The notes under the pieces are model-generated. The model was not told the DNA's origin, made no database searches, and was given only the letters and a program-made list of their open reading frames with translations. The translations under genes and the position numbers were made by a program. From Mycolicibacterium frederiksbergense (GTDB lineage Bacteria; Actinomycetota; Actinomycetes; Mycobacteriales; Mycobacteriaceae): a stretch of 64,000 nt of DNA. This document shows, piece after piece, positions 8,800 through 17,867 of the stretch. Location: NCBI RefSeq assembly GCF_029893345.1, contig NZ_JARXVE010000011.1:145707-209706 (forward strand), written 5' to 3'. The stretch's first letter is position 1, and each line of letters opens with the position of its first letter.

Positions 8800-10062
8800 A
8801 TGCCTTCGACCGCAACCACTTTCGTCACCGGGTTGCGCCCTGACGAGCGGGTGGAGGTGCTGTTCGAAGAGTTGGCGGAGCTGACCGGTCAACGCAACGC
8901 GATCGATGGACGCATCGTGGAGATCGTCGCCGAACTGGACCGCGACGAGCTGTGCGGTGCCACCGGCGCCCGCTCGATCGGCGCGCTGGTGGCCTGGAAG
9001 ACCGGCACGGCCCCGCGGAATGCCGACACGGTCGTCGCGGTCGCGCGTCGGCTCGATCAGTTCCCCCGCTGCGCGGAAGGCATGCGCGAGGGCCGACTGT
9101 CGCTGGATCAGGTCGGCGTCATCGCCGAGCGCGCGGCCGACGGATCCGATGAGCACTACGCCGAACTGGCGGCCAGCGCCACGGTCACCCAACTGCGCAC
9201 CGCGGTCAAACTCGAACCGCGACCCCAACCGGATCCGCGGCCCGAAACCCCGCGCTCGATCACCAAAACCGTCGAGGACGAATACACCACCTGGCGAATC
9301 CGACTGCCGCGCGTCGAAGCGGCGAAATTCGACGCCGCCTTGCAGTCTCACCACGAAGCACAGATCGCCGGCTGGAAACACGATCACGCCGCCGACGACA
9401 CCGACGGCGAGCCGATGCGCGGCCAAGCACCCCCCTTCCCAGACGGCATCGACGCCTTCATGAGTCTGGTCGAGGCCGGCTGGGACAGCGACGTGACTCG
9501 CCGCCCGCACGGGCAGCACACCACCGTCGTGGTCCACCTCGACGTCGAACGCCACGCCGCCGCAATCCATCTGGGTCCGCTGCTGACCGACGACGAGCGT
9601 CGTTACCTGCTCTGCGAGGCCACCTACGAAGTCTGGTTCCACCGGGCCGGCCAGGTGATCGGTTCGGGCCGCACGACCCGACAGATCAGCCGCCGGCTAC
9701 GCCGTGCGCTCGAGCATCGTGACCAGATGTGCGTGGTCCCCGGCTGCGGAGCCACCCGCGGTCTGCATGCCCATCACATCCGACATTGGGAGGACGGCGG
9801 TCCCACCGAACTCGACAACCTCGTGCTGGTGTGCCCCTACCACCACCGGTTGCACCATCGGGGCGGGATCGCCATCACCGGACCCGCCCACCAACTCACC
9901 GTCGCCGACAACCTCGGTCGACCACTGCACGCGGGATCGCTGGCCCGTCCGCCGACGAAACCCCCGCCAGCAGTAGAACCGTGTCCCGGCCCCACCGGCG
10001 AACGCGCCGATTGGTGGTGGTACCAACCCTTCCAACCGCAACCACCACCGACGACGAACTAA
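8800..10062 (+). CDS. DUF222/HNH endonuclease-like protein (13E12 repeat family)
   Basis: 420 aa. The N-terminal two thirds match the mycobacterial 13E12 (DUF222) family, with GARSIGALVAWKTGT and EGRLSLDQVGVIAERAAD helical blocks. The C-terminal HNH nuclease core is CVVPGCGATRGLHAHHIRHW followed by DNLVLVCPYHHRLHH, giving the Cys-x4-Cys, HH and Asn/His residues needed for metal binding. In mycobacteria these genes occur in several copies and behave as repetitive, sometimes phage-associated elements. Whether this copy cuts DNA in the cell is unknown. It is convergent with mmpL (12 bp apart). The Pro-rich C-terminal tail is low complexity. Confidence 0.9.
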   Translation: MPSTATTFVTGLRPDERVEVLFEELAELTGQRNAIDGRIVEIVAELDRDELCGATGARSIGALVAWKTGTAPRNADTVVAVARRLDQFPRCAEGMREGRLSLDQVGVIAERAADGSDEHYAELAASATVTQLRTAVKLEPRPQPDPRPETPRSITKTVEDEYTTWRIRLPRVEAAKFDAALQSHHEAQIAGWKHDHAADDTDGEPMRGQAPPFPDGIDAFMSLVEAGWDSDVTRRPHGQHTTVVVHLDVERHAAAIHLGPLLTDDERRYLLCEATYEVWFHRAGQVIGSGRTTRQISRRLRRALEHRDQMCVVPGCGATRGLHAHHIRHWEDGGPTELDNLVLVCPYHHRLHHRGGIAITGPAHQLTVADNLGRPLHAGSLARPPTKPPPAVEPCPGPTGERADWWWYQPFQPQPPPTTN

Positions 10063-10074
10063 GGACGCACGACG

Positions 10075-12966
10075 CTAGCCCGTCGGCACCGGAATGGCTG
10101 CGGTGTCCTCATCTTCGGCGCGCGGACGCGACGACACAGGCTTCCGGAAGTGGTGATCGCCACGCGGATAGACCACCCGCGGCCACCAGAACCACCGACC
10201 CAGCAGGGTGGCGATCGACGGCATCAACAGCGACCGCACGATCAAGGTGTCCAGCAGCAGGCCGATCGCGATCGTCGCCCCCATCTGGGCCAGCACCACC
10301 AGATCGCTGCCCAGCATGGCCGCCATGGTCGCGGCGAACACCATGCCTGCCGATGTCACCACGCCACCGGTACCGGCCATCGAGCGGATGATCCCGGTCT
10401 TCAACCCAGCATGGATCTCGTCTTGGAACCGGGATACCAGCAGGAGGTTGTAGTCCGATCCGACCGCCAGCAGGATGATCACCGACATCAACATGACCAG
10501 CCAGTGCACTGGCATACCGAACAGGTCCTGCCACAGCAGCACCGAGATACCGAACGCCGCCGCGATCGAGCTACCGGCCGTGCCAACGATGACCAGTGCG
10601 GCCACCACGCTTCGGGTCAGGATGAGCATGATCATGAAGATCAGCGTCAATGCCGACACCACCGCGATCATCAGGTCGTAGCGGGCACCGTCACTCATGT
10701 CCTTATAGGTGGCCGCGACACCGCCGAGATAGATCTTGGCGTCCGACAGCGAGGACATCTTGAGGCCCTCCTGCGCGGCAGTGCGCTCGGCGTTGACCCG
10801 CGCGATGCCCTCCGCTGTCGCTGGATCCGTCTGGTGGGTGATGAACATCCGCGCAGACTTACCGTCGGGTGAGAGGAACATCTTCAGCCCGCGTTCGAAA
10901 TCGGGATTCTGGAAGGCCTCCGGGGGCAGGTAGAACAGGTCGTCGTTCTTGGCGTCGTCGAAGCTCTGCCCCATGGCCAGCGCGGTGTCGTTCATTGCCT
11001 GCATCTGGTCGATCAGCGCCTTCTGCGAGTTGTACGACGCCAGCGACAGGTCCCTGCTGGTTTTCATCGACGCGATCGTCTGCGGAAGGAGTGCGGTCAA
11101 TTTCGGCGCCAGGTCGGCCAATTGGTCAGTGTTGAGCTGCACCGATGACGTCTTGTCCGTCAGTTCGTCGATCCCGTCGAGGGCATCGAAGACGGACCTG
11201 GCCGCGGAGCACATGGGAATGTCGAAGCAGTGCGGTTCCCAGTAGAAGTAGTTGCGCATGGGCCGGAACTGGTCATCGAAGTTGGCGATGTTGTCCCGCA
11301 TTTTTTTGGTGACTTCGAGGAGCTCCTGCGACTTGGCCGCCGAGTCCTGGGTGAGCTTGGTCTGCAGCAGGGAGAGTCGGTACTGCTCCTCCAGGATGGA
11401 GATCGAGACGTTCGTGGCCTCAACCATTTTGAGCTGGTTCTCCAATTGATCCCGCTGGAACGGCAGGTTCATATTGGTGGTCTGACCCTGGATGCTGGTC
11501 TGGAACGGAATCGAGCTGTGCTGGATGGGAATACCCAACGGCCGGGTGATGCTCTGCACCATCGCGATGCCCTCGGTACGCAGCACATTCTTGGCGACCC
11601 GGTCGAGCACCAACATGTCGGCCGGATTGCGCATGTCGTGGCTGGACTCGACCATCAGGATGTCCGGATTCATCCGGGCCTGACTGAAATGCCGGTCGGC
11701 GGCGGCAAATCCGACATTGACCGGGGCGTCGTCGGGCAAGTAGTAACGATCGTTGTAGGCCGCCTTGAAGCCGGGAATGGCGACCACGCCGATCAGCACG
11801 ACGAACGAGCTCGCCACCAGAATCGGTGCGGGCCAACGGACCACCGCGGTGCCGATCTTGCGCCAGAACCTGCCCTTGTCGGGCCGCTTGGCTTCGAAGA
11901 GCCCGACCTTGCTGCCGAGGAAGAGCACCGACGGACCCATGGTGACCGAGGACGCGACGACCACCAGCATGCCGATCGCGACCGGCGCCCCCATGGTGCT
12001 GAAGTAGGGCAGCCGGGCGAAACTCAGGCAGTAGGTGGCCCCGGCGATGGTCAGGCCGGAACCCACGATGACCGGCGCGACCGACTTGAACGTGGTGTAG
12101 TAGGCGGTTTCTCGGTCCTCCCCCGCGCCGCGCGCCTCCCGATAGCGGCCGAACAGGAAGATGCCGTAGTCGGTGGCGGCCGCGATGGCCAGCATCGTGA
12201 GGATGTTGCCGGCGAAGGTGGTCAGCCCGAACACATCATGGCTGGCCAGGACCGACACCAGGCCACGCGAGGCCAGCAACCCGACACCGGTCAGCACCAG
12301 CTGAATCAGCGTGGTGATGATCGACCGGTAGACGATCAGCAGCATGATCGCGATCGCGATCAGGGTGAACAGCGTGATCGTGAGGAGGCTGGCGTTGCCG
12401 ATGACGTGCATGTCGTGGGTGAGCGCGGCCGGGCCCGCCACGTAGGCCTGCACTCCGGACGGCGCCGGGGTGTCCTCAATGGCCTGACGGACCGCTTCCA
12501 CACCTTCGTTGGCCAGCGTCTGCCCTTGCTTCCCGGCCAGATTCACCATCACGTAGGCGGACTTGCCATCGGCGCTCTGCGCCCCGGCCGCCGTCAAGGT
12601 ATCGCCCCAGAAATCCTGGATGTGCTGGATGTGTTCCGGGTTTTGCTGCAGCTTGTGAATGATCTCGTCGTAGTACCGGTGCGCATCGGGGCCCAGCGCA
12701 CGCTCGCCCTCGACCACGATCATGACCGTGCTGTTGGAATCGAATTCCTGGAAGTTGGCGCCCATCCGCATCATCGCGATCATCGACGGCGCATCCTCGG
12801 GCGCCATCGGAGCCGAGTGCTCCTCGCCGACGACCTCCAGCTGCGGTGCGATCACGTTGACGACGACGGCGAACGCCAGCCAGAACAGGATGACCGGCAG
12901 CGCCAACACCCGCAGACTGTGGGCGATGAACGGTTTCTTGGCTTGAGTATGAGCGGGTTTCGTCAT
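10075..12966 (-). CDS. MmpL-type RND transporter, first copy
   Basis: 963 aa. One N-terminal membrane helix (about 18-38), a first periplasmic domain, a five-helix block (about 195-370), a second large periplasmic domain with a coiled-coil-like insert (about 480-620) and a second helix block (about 760-930). The WEPHCFDIPMC segment after the coiled coil, with two Cys, is shared with the other two MmpL proteins in this window and is typical of the MmpL4/5-like group that works with MmpS. It would export a lipid or siderophore-like compound using the proton gradient. Its ATG overlaps the mmpS stop (4 bp). Substrate not predictable. Confidence 0.93.
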   Translation of the reverse strand: MTKPAHTQAKKPFIAHSLRVLALPVILFWLAFAVVVNVIAPQLEVVGEEHSAPMAPEDAPSMIAMMRMGANFQEFDSNSTVMIVVEGERALGPDAHRYYDEIIHKLQQNPEHIQHIQDFWGDTLTAAGAQSADGKSAYVMVNLAGKQGQTLANEGVEAVRQAIEDTPAPSGVQAYVAGPAALTHDMHVIGNASLLTITLFTLIAIAIMLLIVYRSIITTLIQLVLTGVGLLASRGLVSVLASHDVFGLTTFAGNILTMLAIAAATDYGIFLFGRYREARGAGEDRETAYYTTFKSVAPVIVGSGLTIAGATYCLSFARLPYFSTMGAPVAIGMLVVVASSVTMGPSVLFLGSKVGLFEAKRPDKGRFWRKIGTAVVRWPAPILVASSFVVLIGVVAIPGFKAAYNDRYYLPDDAPVNVGFAAADRHFSQARMNPDILMVESSHDMRNPADMLVLDRVAKNVLRTEGIAMVQSITRPLGIPIQHSSIPFQTSIQGQTTNMNLPFQRDQLENQLKMVEATNVSISILEEQYRLSLLQTKLTQDSAAKSQELLEVTKKMRDNIANFDDQFRPMRNYFYWEPHCFDIPMCSAARSVFDALDGIDELTDKTSSVQLNTDQLADLAPKLTALLPQTIASMKTSRDLSLASYNSQKALIDQMQAMNDTALAMGQSFDDAKNDDLFYLPPEAFQNPDFERGLKMFLSPDGKSARMFITHQTDPATAEGIARVNAERTAAQEGLKMSSLSDAKIYLGGVAATYKDMSDGARYDLMIAVVSALTLIFMIMLILTRSVVAALVIVGTAGSSIAAAFGISVLLWQDLFGMPVHWLVMLMSVIILLAVGSDYNLLLVSRFQDEIHAGLKTGIIRSMAGTGGVVTSAGMVFAATMAAMLGSDLVVLAQMGATIAIGLLLDTLIVRSLLMPSIATLLGRWFWWPRVVYPRGDHHFRKPVSSRPRAEDEDTAAIPVPTG

Positions 12967-13403
12967 GCCGACTTCACCAGGCAGTAGGTCTGGGCGTTGA
13001 CCCCATTGGCTGTCTTCTCCTCACGGACTATTCCGTTGACGGTGACCCGGCACCCGATTTGATCGCTGTCGCTTTGCGCCATCAGATTGGCGCTGACCGT
13101 CGGCAACGTCGTGGACACCGTCACCGACCAGGGCAGCGGAGCGGTGACGTAGTGCACGTTGGCATCCGCATCGAAGTAGCTGATCTGCCCGGTACTCCCC
13201 GGTGGGCCGTACACGTCGTAAACCATGACCTTCGGATTGAACTGGACGATCTCGATACCGGCCCCGGCGTTTGCGTTGAGGTCCTCGGAGCCGAACATCC
13301 GGTGCAGACGCGAGACAACCAGGCCCGAGATTGCCAAGACGACCACCAGAACCAACGGGATCCACGCCCGCTTGAACAGGCGGGCAATCGAATTGACCAG
13401 CAC
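12963..13403 (-). CDS. MmpS-family accessory membrane protein, first copy
   Basis: 146 aa. One N-terminal membrane anchor (about 10-32) is followed by a periplasmic beta-rich domain with the MmpS blocks VMVYDVYGPPGSTGQISYFD, ALPWSVTVSTTLP-like and CRVTVNGIVREE, ending in YCLVKSA; the two Cys near the C-terminus are conserved in MmpS proteins. It should assemble with the coupled MmpL (4-bp overlap). The GTG at 13403 is preferred because GGGAGG lies 5 bp upstream; the GTG at 13409 overlaps that ribosome site. Confidence 0.9.
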   Translation of the reverse strand: MLVNSIARLFKRAWIPLVLVVVLAISGLVVSRLHRMFGSEDLNANAGAGIEIVQFNPKVMVYDVYGPPGSTGQISYFDADANVHYVTAPLPWSVTVSTTLPTVSANLMAQSDSDQIGCRVTVNGIVREEKTANGVNAQTYCLVKSA

Positions 13404-13599
13404 CGGCACCTCCCGACAGGCAGCCGATCCACTCGGCGAATTAGTTCGACTAGCTATGTACAGCGGGGAGGAACTTTACACACGTTCACGCCCGAGCGCA
13501 GCCCCCGGGTAGTTTCCTGTGAGCTTCCTGGATGCCCGCAAACGCGTTGAGCATCACACGCAACCGGTTGGATTTCGGCTATTCGAATGCCCTACACTG

Positions 13600-13620
13600 A
13601 TACATAGATATGCTATGTAT
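13600..13620. promoter_or_regulatory. Inverted repeat ATACATAG-n5-CTATGTAT before the first sigma gene
   Basis: Perfect 8-bp arms with the spacer ATATG, ending 16 bp before the sigma-factor ATG. A single half-site, CTATGTA at 13454-13460, lies in the divergent mmpS promoter about 140 bp away. This may be the operator of a shared regulator; no regulator gene is adjacent. Confidence 0.5.
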
Positions 13621-13636
13621 TGATCCGGAAGTTGAA

Positions 13637-14245
13637 ATGACCGACAGGGCTGCACGGTTCGTTGCCGAGGCGCTGCCCCACCTCGAACAGATCCAGCGCG
13701 GCGCACGCCGAGTCACAACCAGCAAGTACGACGCCGAGGATCTGGTTCAGGAGACACTCCTCAAGGCCTACAGCGGATTTCACACCTACCGACCAGACTC
13801 GAACATTCGGGCCTGGCTCTTTCGCATCATGTACAACACCTGGACTGCCGGCTACCGCTCCCGGCAGCGGCGCCCGAATGAGGTGCTGTGCGACGAGTTC
13901 AACGACTGGCAGCTATCCGCCGAACAGAACCACACCTCGACCGGCCTGCGGTCCGCGGAAATCGAAGCACTGGAAAGGATGCAGGACGACGCAATCGTCC
14001 ACGCACTCAACGCCATCCCCCCGGCAAACCGACTGACCGTGTTCTTCGCCGATGTCGAGGGTTATCAGTACCGTGAGATCGCCTCCCTGATGGACACTCC
14101 CATCGGCACGGTGATGTCCCGATTGCATCGCGGGCGCAGCCGACTTCGCGAACTACTCTCCGACGTCGCGGCCGAGCGCGGGATCGGCCGTGCCGATCGA
14201 TCCGCTATCCAGCGCGGCGATTCCCTGCAGGCAGTGGCGGTTTAG
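13637..14245 (+). CDS. SigH-like ECF sigma factor, plus-strand copy
   Basis: 202 aa. Region 2 shows YDAEDLVQETLLKAYSGF and NIRAWLFRIMYNTW; region 4 shows GYQYREIASLMDTPIGTVMS and SRLHRGRSRLRELL. The middle STGLRSAEIEALE and the overall spacing closely resemble mycobacterial SigH (ECF12 group). It directs RNA polymerase to stress promoters with GGAA(-35)/GTT(-10). Unlike canonical sigH, no zinc-binding anti-sigma (RshA-type) gene follows; instead a second SigH-like gene converges on it, 16 bp away. The ATG at 13637 is chosen because the upstream in-frame start falls inside the inverted repeat. Confidence 0.88.
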   Translation: MTDRAARFVAEALPHLEQIQRGARRVTTSKYDAEDLVQETLLKAYSGFHTYRPDSNIRAWLFRIMYNTWTAGYRSRQRRPNEVLCDEFNDWQLSAEQNHTSTGLRSAEIEALERMQDDAIVHALNAIPPANRLTVFFADVEGYQYREIASLMDTPIGTVMSRLHRGRSRLRELLSDVAAERGIGRADRSAIQRGDSLQAVAV

Positions 14246-14261
14246 TGCTAACCCTGGCCAA

Positions 14262-14879
14262 TCATGCTGCAGCACCGGCGTTTCGGTGACGCCTCGAATA
14301 GCCTCGCGCGACGGCAACCTCGGCGAGTAGCTCGCGCAGGTTGCGACGCCCGCGATGCAATCGGGACATCACCGTTCCCACCGGTATGTTCAGGATCTCG
14401 GCGATCTCCTTGTATTGGAACCCCGCAACATCGGCGTAGTAGATGACAATTCGCTGGAACTCCGGCAGTGCCGCCAGCGCCTGCCTGACCTCGTCGTCCC
14501 CCATCGATTCGAGCGCGGCGAGCTCGGCCGAAGCCAGCTCGGCCGACGAACGCTTGGCCACTGCCGCCAGTTGCGCATCGCTGATGGTTTCGGCGATGAC
14601 CTCGTTGGGTCGCCGCTGTGCCGTTCGGTAGGAATTGATCCAGGTGTTGGTCAGGATCCGATACAGCCAGGCTCTGATGTTCGTGCCGTCCCGGTATGTG
14701 TGAAAACTGCTGTACGCCTTGACGATTGTTTCCTGAACCAGGTCTTCGGCATCGACAGCGTTGCGGGTGTACCGGCACGCGGCCGCGTAAAGCTGGTCCA
14801 CCAGCGGCAGCGCATCACGGACGAACCGATCCTGCAGATCGCCGTCCGCGCGCTCGACGACATCGACAACTGATGGCAT
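14262..14879 (-). CDS. SigH-like ECF sigma factor, minus-strand copy
   Basis: 205 aa. Region 2: RNAVDAEDLVQETIVKAYSS and NIRAWLYRILTNTWINSYR; region 4: GFQYKEIAEILNIPVGTVMS and SRLHRGRRNLRELLAEVA. It is very close to SigH-type sigma factors and clearly paralogous to the plus-strand neighbour. No anti-sigma gene is adjacent. A matching ECF-type promoter (GGGAAAC, 16 bp, GTT) lies upstream on the same strand, suggesting autoregulation or control by another SigH-like factor. Confidence 0.88.
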   Translation of the reverse strand: MPSVVDVVERADGDLQDRFVRDALPLVDQLYAAACRYTRNAVDAEDLVQETIVKAYSSFHTYRDGTNIRAWLYRILTNTWINSYRTAQRRPNEVIAETISDAQLAAVAKRSSAELASAELAALESMGDDEVRQALAALPEFQRIVIYYADVAGFQYKEIAEILNIPVGTVMSRLHRGRRNLRELLAEVAVARGYSRRHRNAGAAA

Positions 14880-14966
14880 GACCCCACTCCCCGCCTCTGA
14901 TAGATCCGTGTCGGTACGCCCGCAAACCGAAACCTAGTCCGATCCACGAGGCCCTCCAATGGGGTT

Positions 14967-14992
14967 AACCCCCAAGCCTCAGCGGGTTTCCC
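14967..14992 (-). promoter_or_regulatory. Predicted ECF (SigH-type) promoter of the minus-strand sigma gene
   Basis: Read on the minus strand: -35 GGGAAAC (14992-14986), a 16-bp spacer, then GTT (14969-14967). This fits the GGAA...GTT pattern of SigH/ECF12 promoters. Transcription would start near 14958, about 80 bases before the ATG at 14879. Confidence 0.45.
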
Positions 14993-15116
14993 ATACCAGC
15001 ATCACACCTCAACCGGGCTTGAGGTCAAGCGATTTTCGGTCGGCAGGACCGTGTGGCCCGCGCACTGCCGGGTACTGCAACGCACGCGCAGCGCGCCCAC
15101 CTTAGGCTCATCGGCT

Positions 15117-16529
15117 ATGAATCGACTCGATCGCTTTTTCGAGATCTCGGCCCGCGGATCCACGATCTCCTCCGAGGTCCGCGGTGGCGTGGTCACCTTC
15201 ATCGCGATGGCCTACATCATCGTGCTGAACCCGGTCATCCTGTCCGGCTCACCCGACGTCGCGGGTAACAAGCTCCAGTTCGCACAGGTATCGGCCACTA
15301 CCGCACTCGCCGCTGGTGTGATGACGATCCTGTTCGGTTTCATCGCGCGGCTGCCGTTCGCGTTCGCCGCGGGTCTGGGCATCAACTCGTTCCTGGCCAC
15401 CACGGTGGTCGGCACGGTCACCTGGCCCGAGGCGATGGGTCTGGTGGTGATCAACGGCCTGCTCATCGTGGCGCTGGCGGCCAGCGGGCTGCGCCGCCTG
15501 GTGTTCGATGCGGTCCCCATGCAGCTCAAACTGGCGATCACCGCGGGCATCGGGCTGTTCATCTTGTTCATCGGTCTGGTGGACGCCGGATTCGTCGGCG
15601 CGACCGGTTTGCCCTCTCCCCCGGTCGGACTCGGCACCGGCGGAGTCGGCTCGATCAACACCGTGCCCACGGTCGTCTTCGTGTTCACCCTGCTGACCAC
15701 CGGCATCCTGGTGGCCCGCAAGGTGCGGGGCGGCATCCTGATCGGCCTGGTCGCGGGCACCTTGATCGCAGTAATCGTCGAGGCGATCTGGCATCTCGGG
15801 TCGGCGGTGGACAAGCCCGGCGGTTGGGGCCTGTCGGTACCGGCGCTGTCGGGCTCACCGTTCGCACTGCCCGACCTGTCACTGGTCGGCGATGTCAGCC
15901 TGGGCAGCTTCAGCCGCATCGGTGCGCTGGCCGCGATCATGCTGGTGTTCACGCTGGTGTTCGCGAATTTCTTCGACGCGATGGGCACCATGACCGGGCT
16001 GTCTCGCGAGGCCGGGCTGGCCGATGCCCAAGGCAACTTCCCGCGACTGCCCGCCGCCTTGATCGTCGAAGGTGCGGGCGCCGTGGTCGGCGGATCCTCA
16101 TCGGCGTCGTCGAACACCGTCTTCATCGAATCGGGCGCCGGCATCGAGGAGGGTGCCCGCACCGGATTCGCCAACCTGATCACCGGTGTGCTGTTCCTGG
16201 CCGCCATGTTCGTCTCACCACTGGCCTCGATAGTGCCCACCGAAGTGGCCGCGGCTGCCCTGGTGATCGTCGGAGCGATGATGGTGTCGCACCTGCGCCA
16301 CATCGACATCTCGGAATTCTCGGTGGCCCTGCCCGTGGTGCTGACGGTGGCAACCATGGCATTCAGCTATTCGATCGCCAACGGCATCGGCGTCGGCTTC
16401 GTGGCCTGGGTGGTGCTGCGATCGGCCGCGGGCAAGGCCCGCGAAATCAGCCCGCTGTTGTGGATCGTGTCCGCCGGCTTCGTCCTGTACTTCGCGCGGG
16501 GCTGGATCGAGTCACTCATCGGTATGTGA
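15117..16529 (+). CDS. NCS2 nucleobase permease (AzgA-like purine transporter)
   Basis: 470 aa, 12-14 membrane helices. AzgA-type signs: the N-terminal FFEISARGSTISSEVRGGVV, then FAAGLGINSFLATTV, VFANFFDAMGTMTGLSREAG (the substrate-binding helix with F-D-x-x-G-T) and GGSSSASSNTVFIESGAGIE. It is predicted to import adenine, guanine or hypoxanthine by proton symport. The ATG at 15117 begins the conserved N-terminus; the upstream in-frame extension has no conserved features. It is divergent from the minus-strand sigma gene. A DUF808 gene follows after 35 bp and may share its transcript. Confidence 0.9.
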   Translation: MNRLDRFFEISARGSTISSEVRGGVVTFIAMAYIIVLNPVILSGSPDVAGNKLQFAQVSATTALAAGVMTILFGFIARLPFAFAAGLGINSFLATTVVGTVTWPEAMGLVVINGLLIVALAASGLRRLVFDAVPMQLKLAITAGIGLFILFIGLVDAGFVGATGLPSPPVGLGTGGVGSINTVPTVVFVFTLLTTGILVARKVRGGILIGLVAGTLIAVIVEAIWHLGSAVDKPGGWGLSVPALSGSPFALPDLSLVGDVSLGSFSRIGALAAIMLVFTLVFANFFDAMGTMTGLSREAGLADAQGNFPRLPAALIVEGAGAVVGGSSSASSNTVFIESGAGIEEGARTGFANLITGVLFLAAMFVSPLASIVPTEVAAAALVIVGAMMVSHLRHIDISEFSVALPVVLTVATMAFSYSIANGIGVGFVAWVVLRSAAGKAREISPLLWIVSAGFVLYFARGWIESLIGM

Positions 16530-16564
16530 GGGCCGGTAGCCTTCATTCACATGGGAATCACCGA

Positions 16565-17533
16565 ATGAGCGCTGGCCTGTTCGGTCTGCTCGACGATATT
16601 GCGGCACTGGCCCGGTTGGCGGCGGCCTCGATCGACGACATCGGCGCCGCGACCGGGAAGGCGACCGCCAAGGCCGCCGGCGTGGTGATCGACGACACCG
16701 CGGTGACGCCGCAGTACGTGCACGGCATCACCGCCGACCGCGAGCTGCCCGTCATCAAGCGCATCGCGATCGGTTCGCTGCGCAACAAGATCGTATTCAT
16801 TCTGCCTGCGGCGTTGCTGCTCAGCCAGTTTGCGCCGTGGTTGCTGACACCGATCCTGATGCTGGGTGCGACTTACCTCTGTTTTGAGGGTGCCGAGAAG
16901 GTTTGGGGCTGGTTCGGCAAGCACGACGGGCACGACGGGCACGACGGCCATGCCACACCCGCCGCGGCCTCCGGCGGGGACACCGAGAAGTACATGGTGA
17001 CGGGTGCGATCCGCACCGACTTCATCCTGTCCGCCGAGATCATGGTGATCGCGCTCAACGAGGTCGCCCATCAGTCGTTCCTGCCCCGGCTGATCATCCT
17101 GGTGATCGTCGCGCTGGTCATCACCGCTGCGGTCTACGGCGTCGTCGCGGGCATAGTCAAGATGGACGACATCGGCCTGCGCCTGGCTCAGCTCAAGTCA
17201 CGTTTCGCACAGAAGATCGGCCGCGGTCTGGTGTCCGGGATGCCCAAGCTGCTCTCCGCGCTCTCGATCATCGGCACCATCGCGATGCTGTGGGTCGGCG
17301 GCCACATCCTGCTGGCCGGGACGGACACCCTGGGTTGGCACACGCTCTACGGTCTCGTCCACCACGCCGAGGAATGGGTGCATCACGCCGTCCAGGGCGT
17401 GGGCGCCGTACTGGCGTGGCTGACCAATACCGCGGCTTCGGCGGTCATCGGATTGACCGTGGGCGCGGTCGTGGTGGCGATCATGCACGTGTTGCCGTTC
17501 GGCAAGAAAGACAAGCACGAAGCCACGCCCTGA
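16565..17533 (+). CDS. DUF808 family membrane protein (YedI-like)
   Basis: 322 aa. The start SAGLFGLLDDIAALARLAAA and VVIDDTAVTPQYVHG are the hallmark of the DUF808 (YedI) family; PVIKRIAIGSLRNKIVFILP follows. Several membrane helices lie at about 75-120 and across the C-terminal half. A His/Asp/Gly-rich loop (HDGHDGHDGH, about 119-128) could bind metal. The function of the family is not established. It lies 35 bp downstream of the purine permease on the same strand. A 6-codon frame at 16551-16568 overlaps the start and is probably chance. Confidence 0.88.
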   Translation: MSAGLFGLLDDIAALARLAAASIDDIGAATGKATAKAAGVVIDDTAVTPQYVHGITADRELPVIKRIAIGSLRNKIVFILPAALLLSQFAPWLLTPILMLGATYLCFEGAEKVWGWFGKHDGHDGHDGHATPAAASGGDTEKYMVTGAIRTDFILSAEIMVIALNEVAHQSFLPRLIILVIVALVITAAVYGVVAGIVKMDDIGLRLAQLKSRFAQKIGRGLVSGMPKLLSALSIIGTIAMLWVGGHILLAGTDTLGWHTLYGLVHHAEEWVHHAVQGVGAVLAWLTNTAASAVIGLTVGAVVVAIMHVLPFGKKDKHEATP

Positions 17534-17867
17534 TGCGTGTCTACGGCTCGGCGCCTGCTTCCACACCCCTTCGAGCACTTCGTGGACGCCCCATTCTGCA
17601 ATCACTGCCTTGGAACCGGAACGCCTTCTGCCGAAACCCTTTTCCACACACACGTCGACCGTCTGACAATGTCACGGCGAATGGTCGTGCCCGGTAGCTC
17701 CGCCGAGCTGAAATCTCATTCCGGTCGTGTCAGTCGACGGTCCGCCGCCCGTTACGCTGGAAATTCCACGGGCAAACATTTTTGGGCGCTCCGCATATAC
17801 ACGTGCCATACTGAGCCTGGACGTTTTTGGTACGTCCGGTCTTGATCAATGAGAGAAGCAAAAAAAT
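17534..17867 (+). promoter_or_regulatory. Upstream region and 5' leader of the cold-shock gene
   Basis: 334 bp with no supported gene. A candidate -10 CATACT (17807-17812) would place the start of transcription near 17819, exactly at a hairpin GGACGT (17819-17824) / ACGTCC (17832-17837). The ribosome site GAGAGAAG precedes an A-rich run and the ATG at 17868. A structured leader is usual for cold-shock mRNAs and may be the thermosensitive element. Confidence 0.5.

Noticed and set aside
8800..10062. Idea that the DUF222/HNH gene is a homing endonuclease inside another gene
   Set aside because: It is a complete free-standing gene between unrelated neighbours with no split host gene on either side.
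11230..12987. A 585-codon plus-strand open frame opposite the first mmpL
   Set aside because: Same reasoning: antisense to mmpL with non-protein-like composition.
16551..16568. Six-codon frame overlapping the DUF808 start
   Set aside because: Too short and without a ribosome site; probably chance, though a leader-peptide role cannot be excluded.
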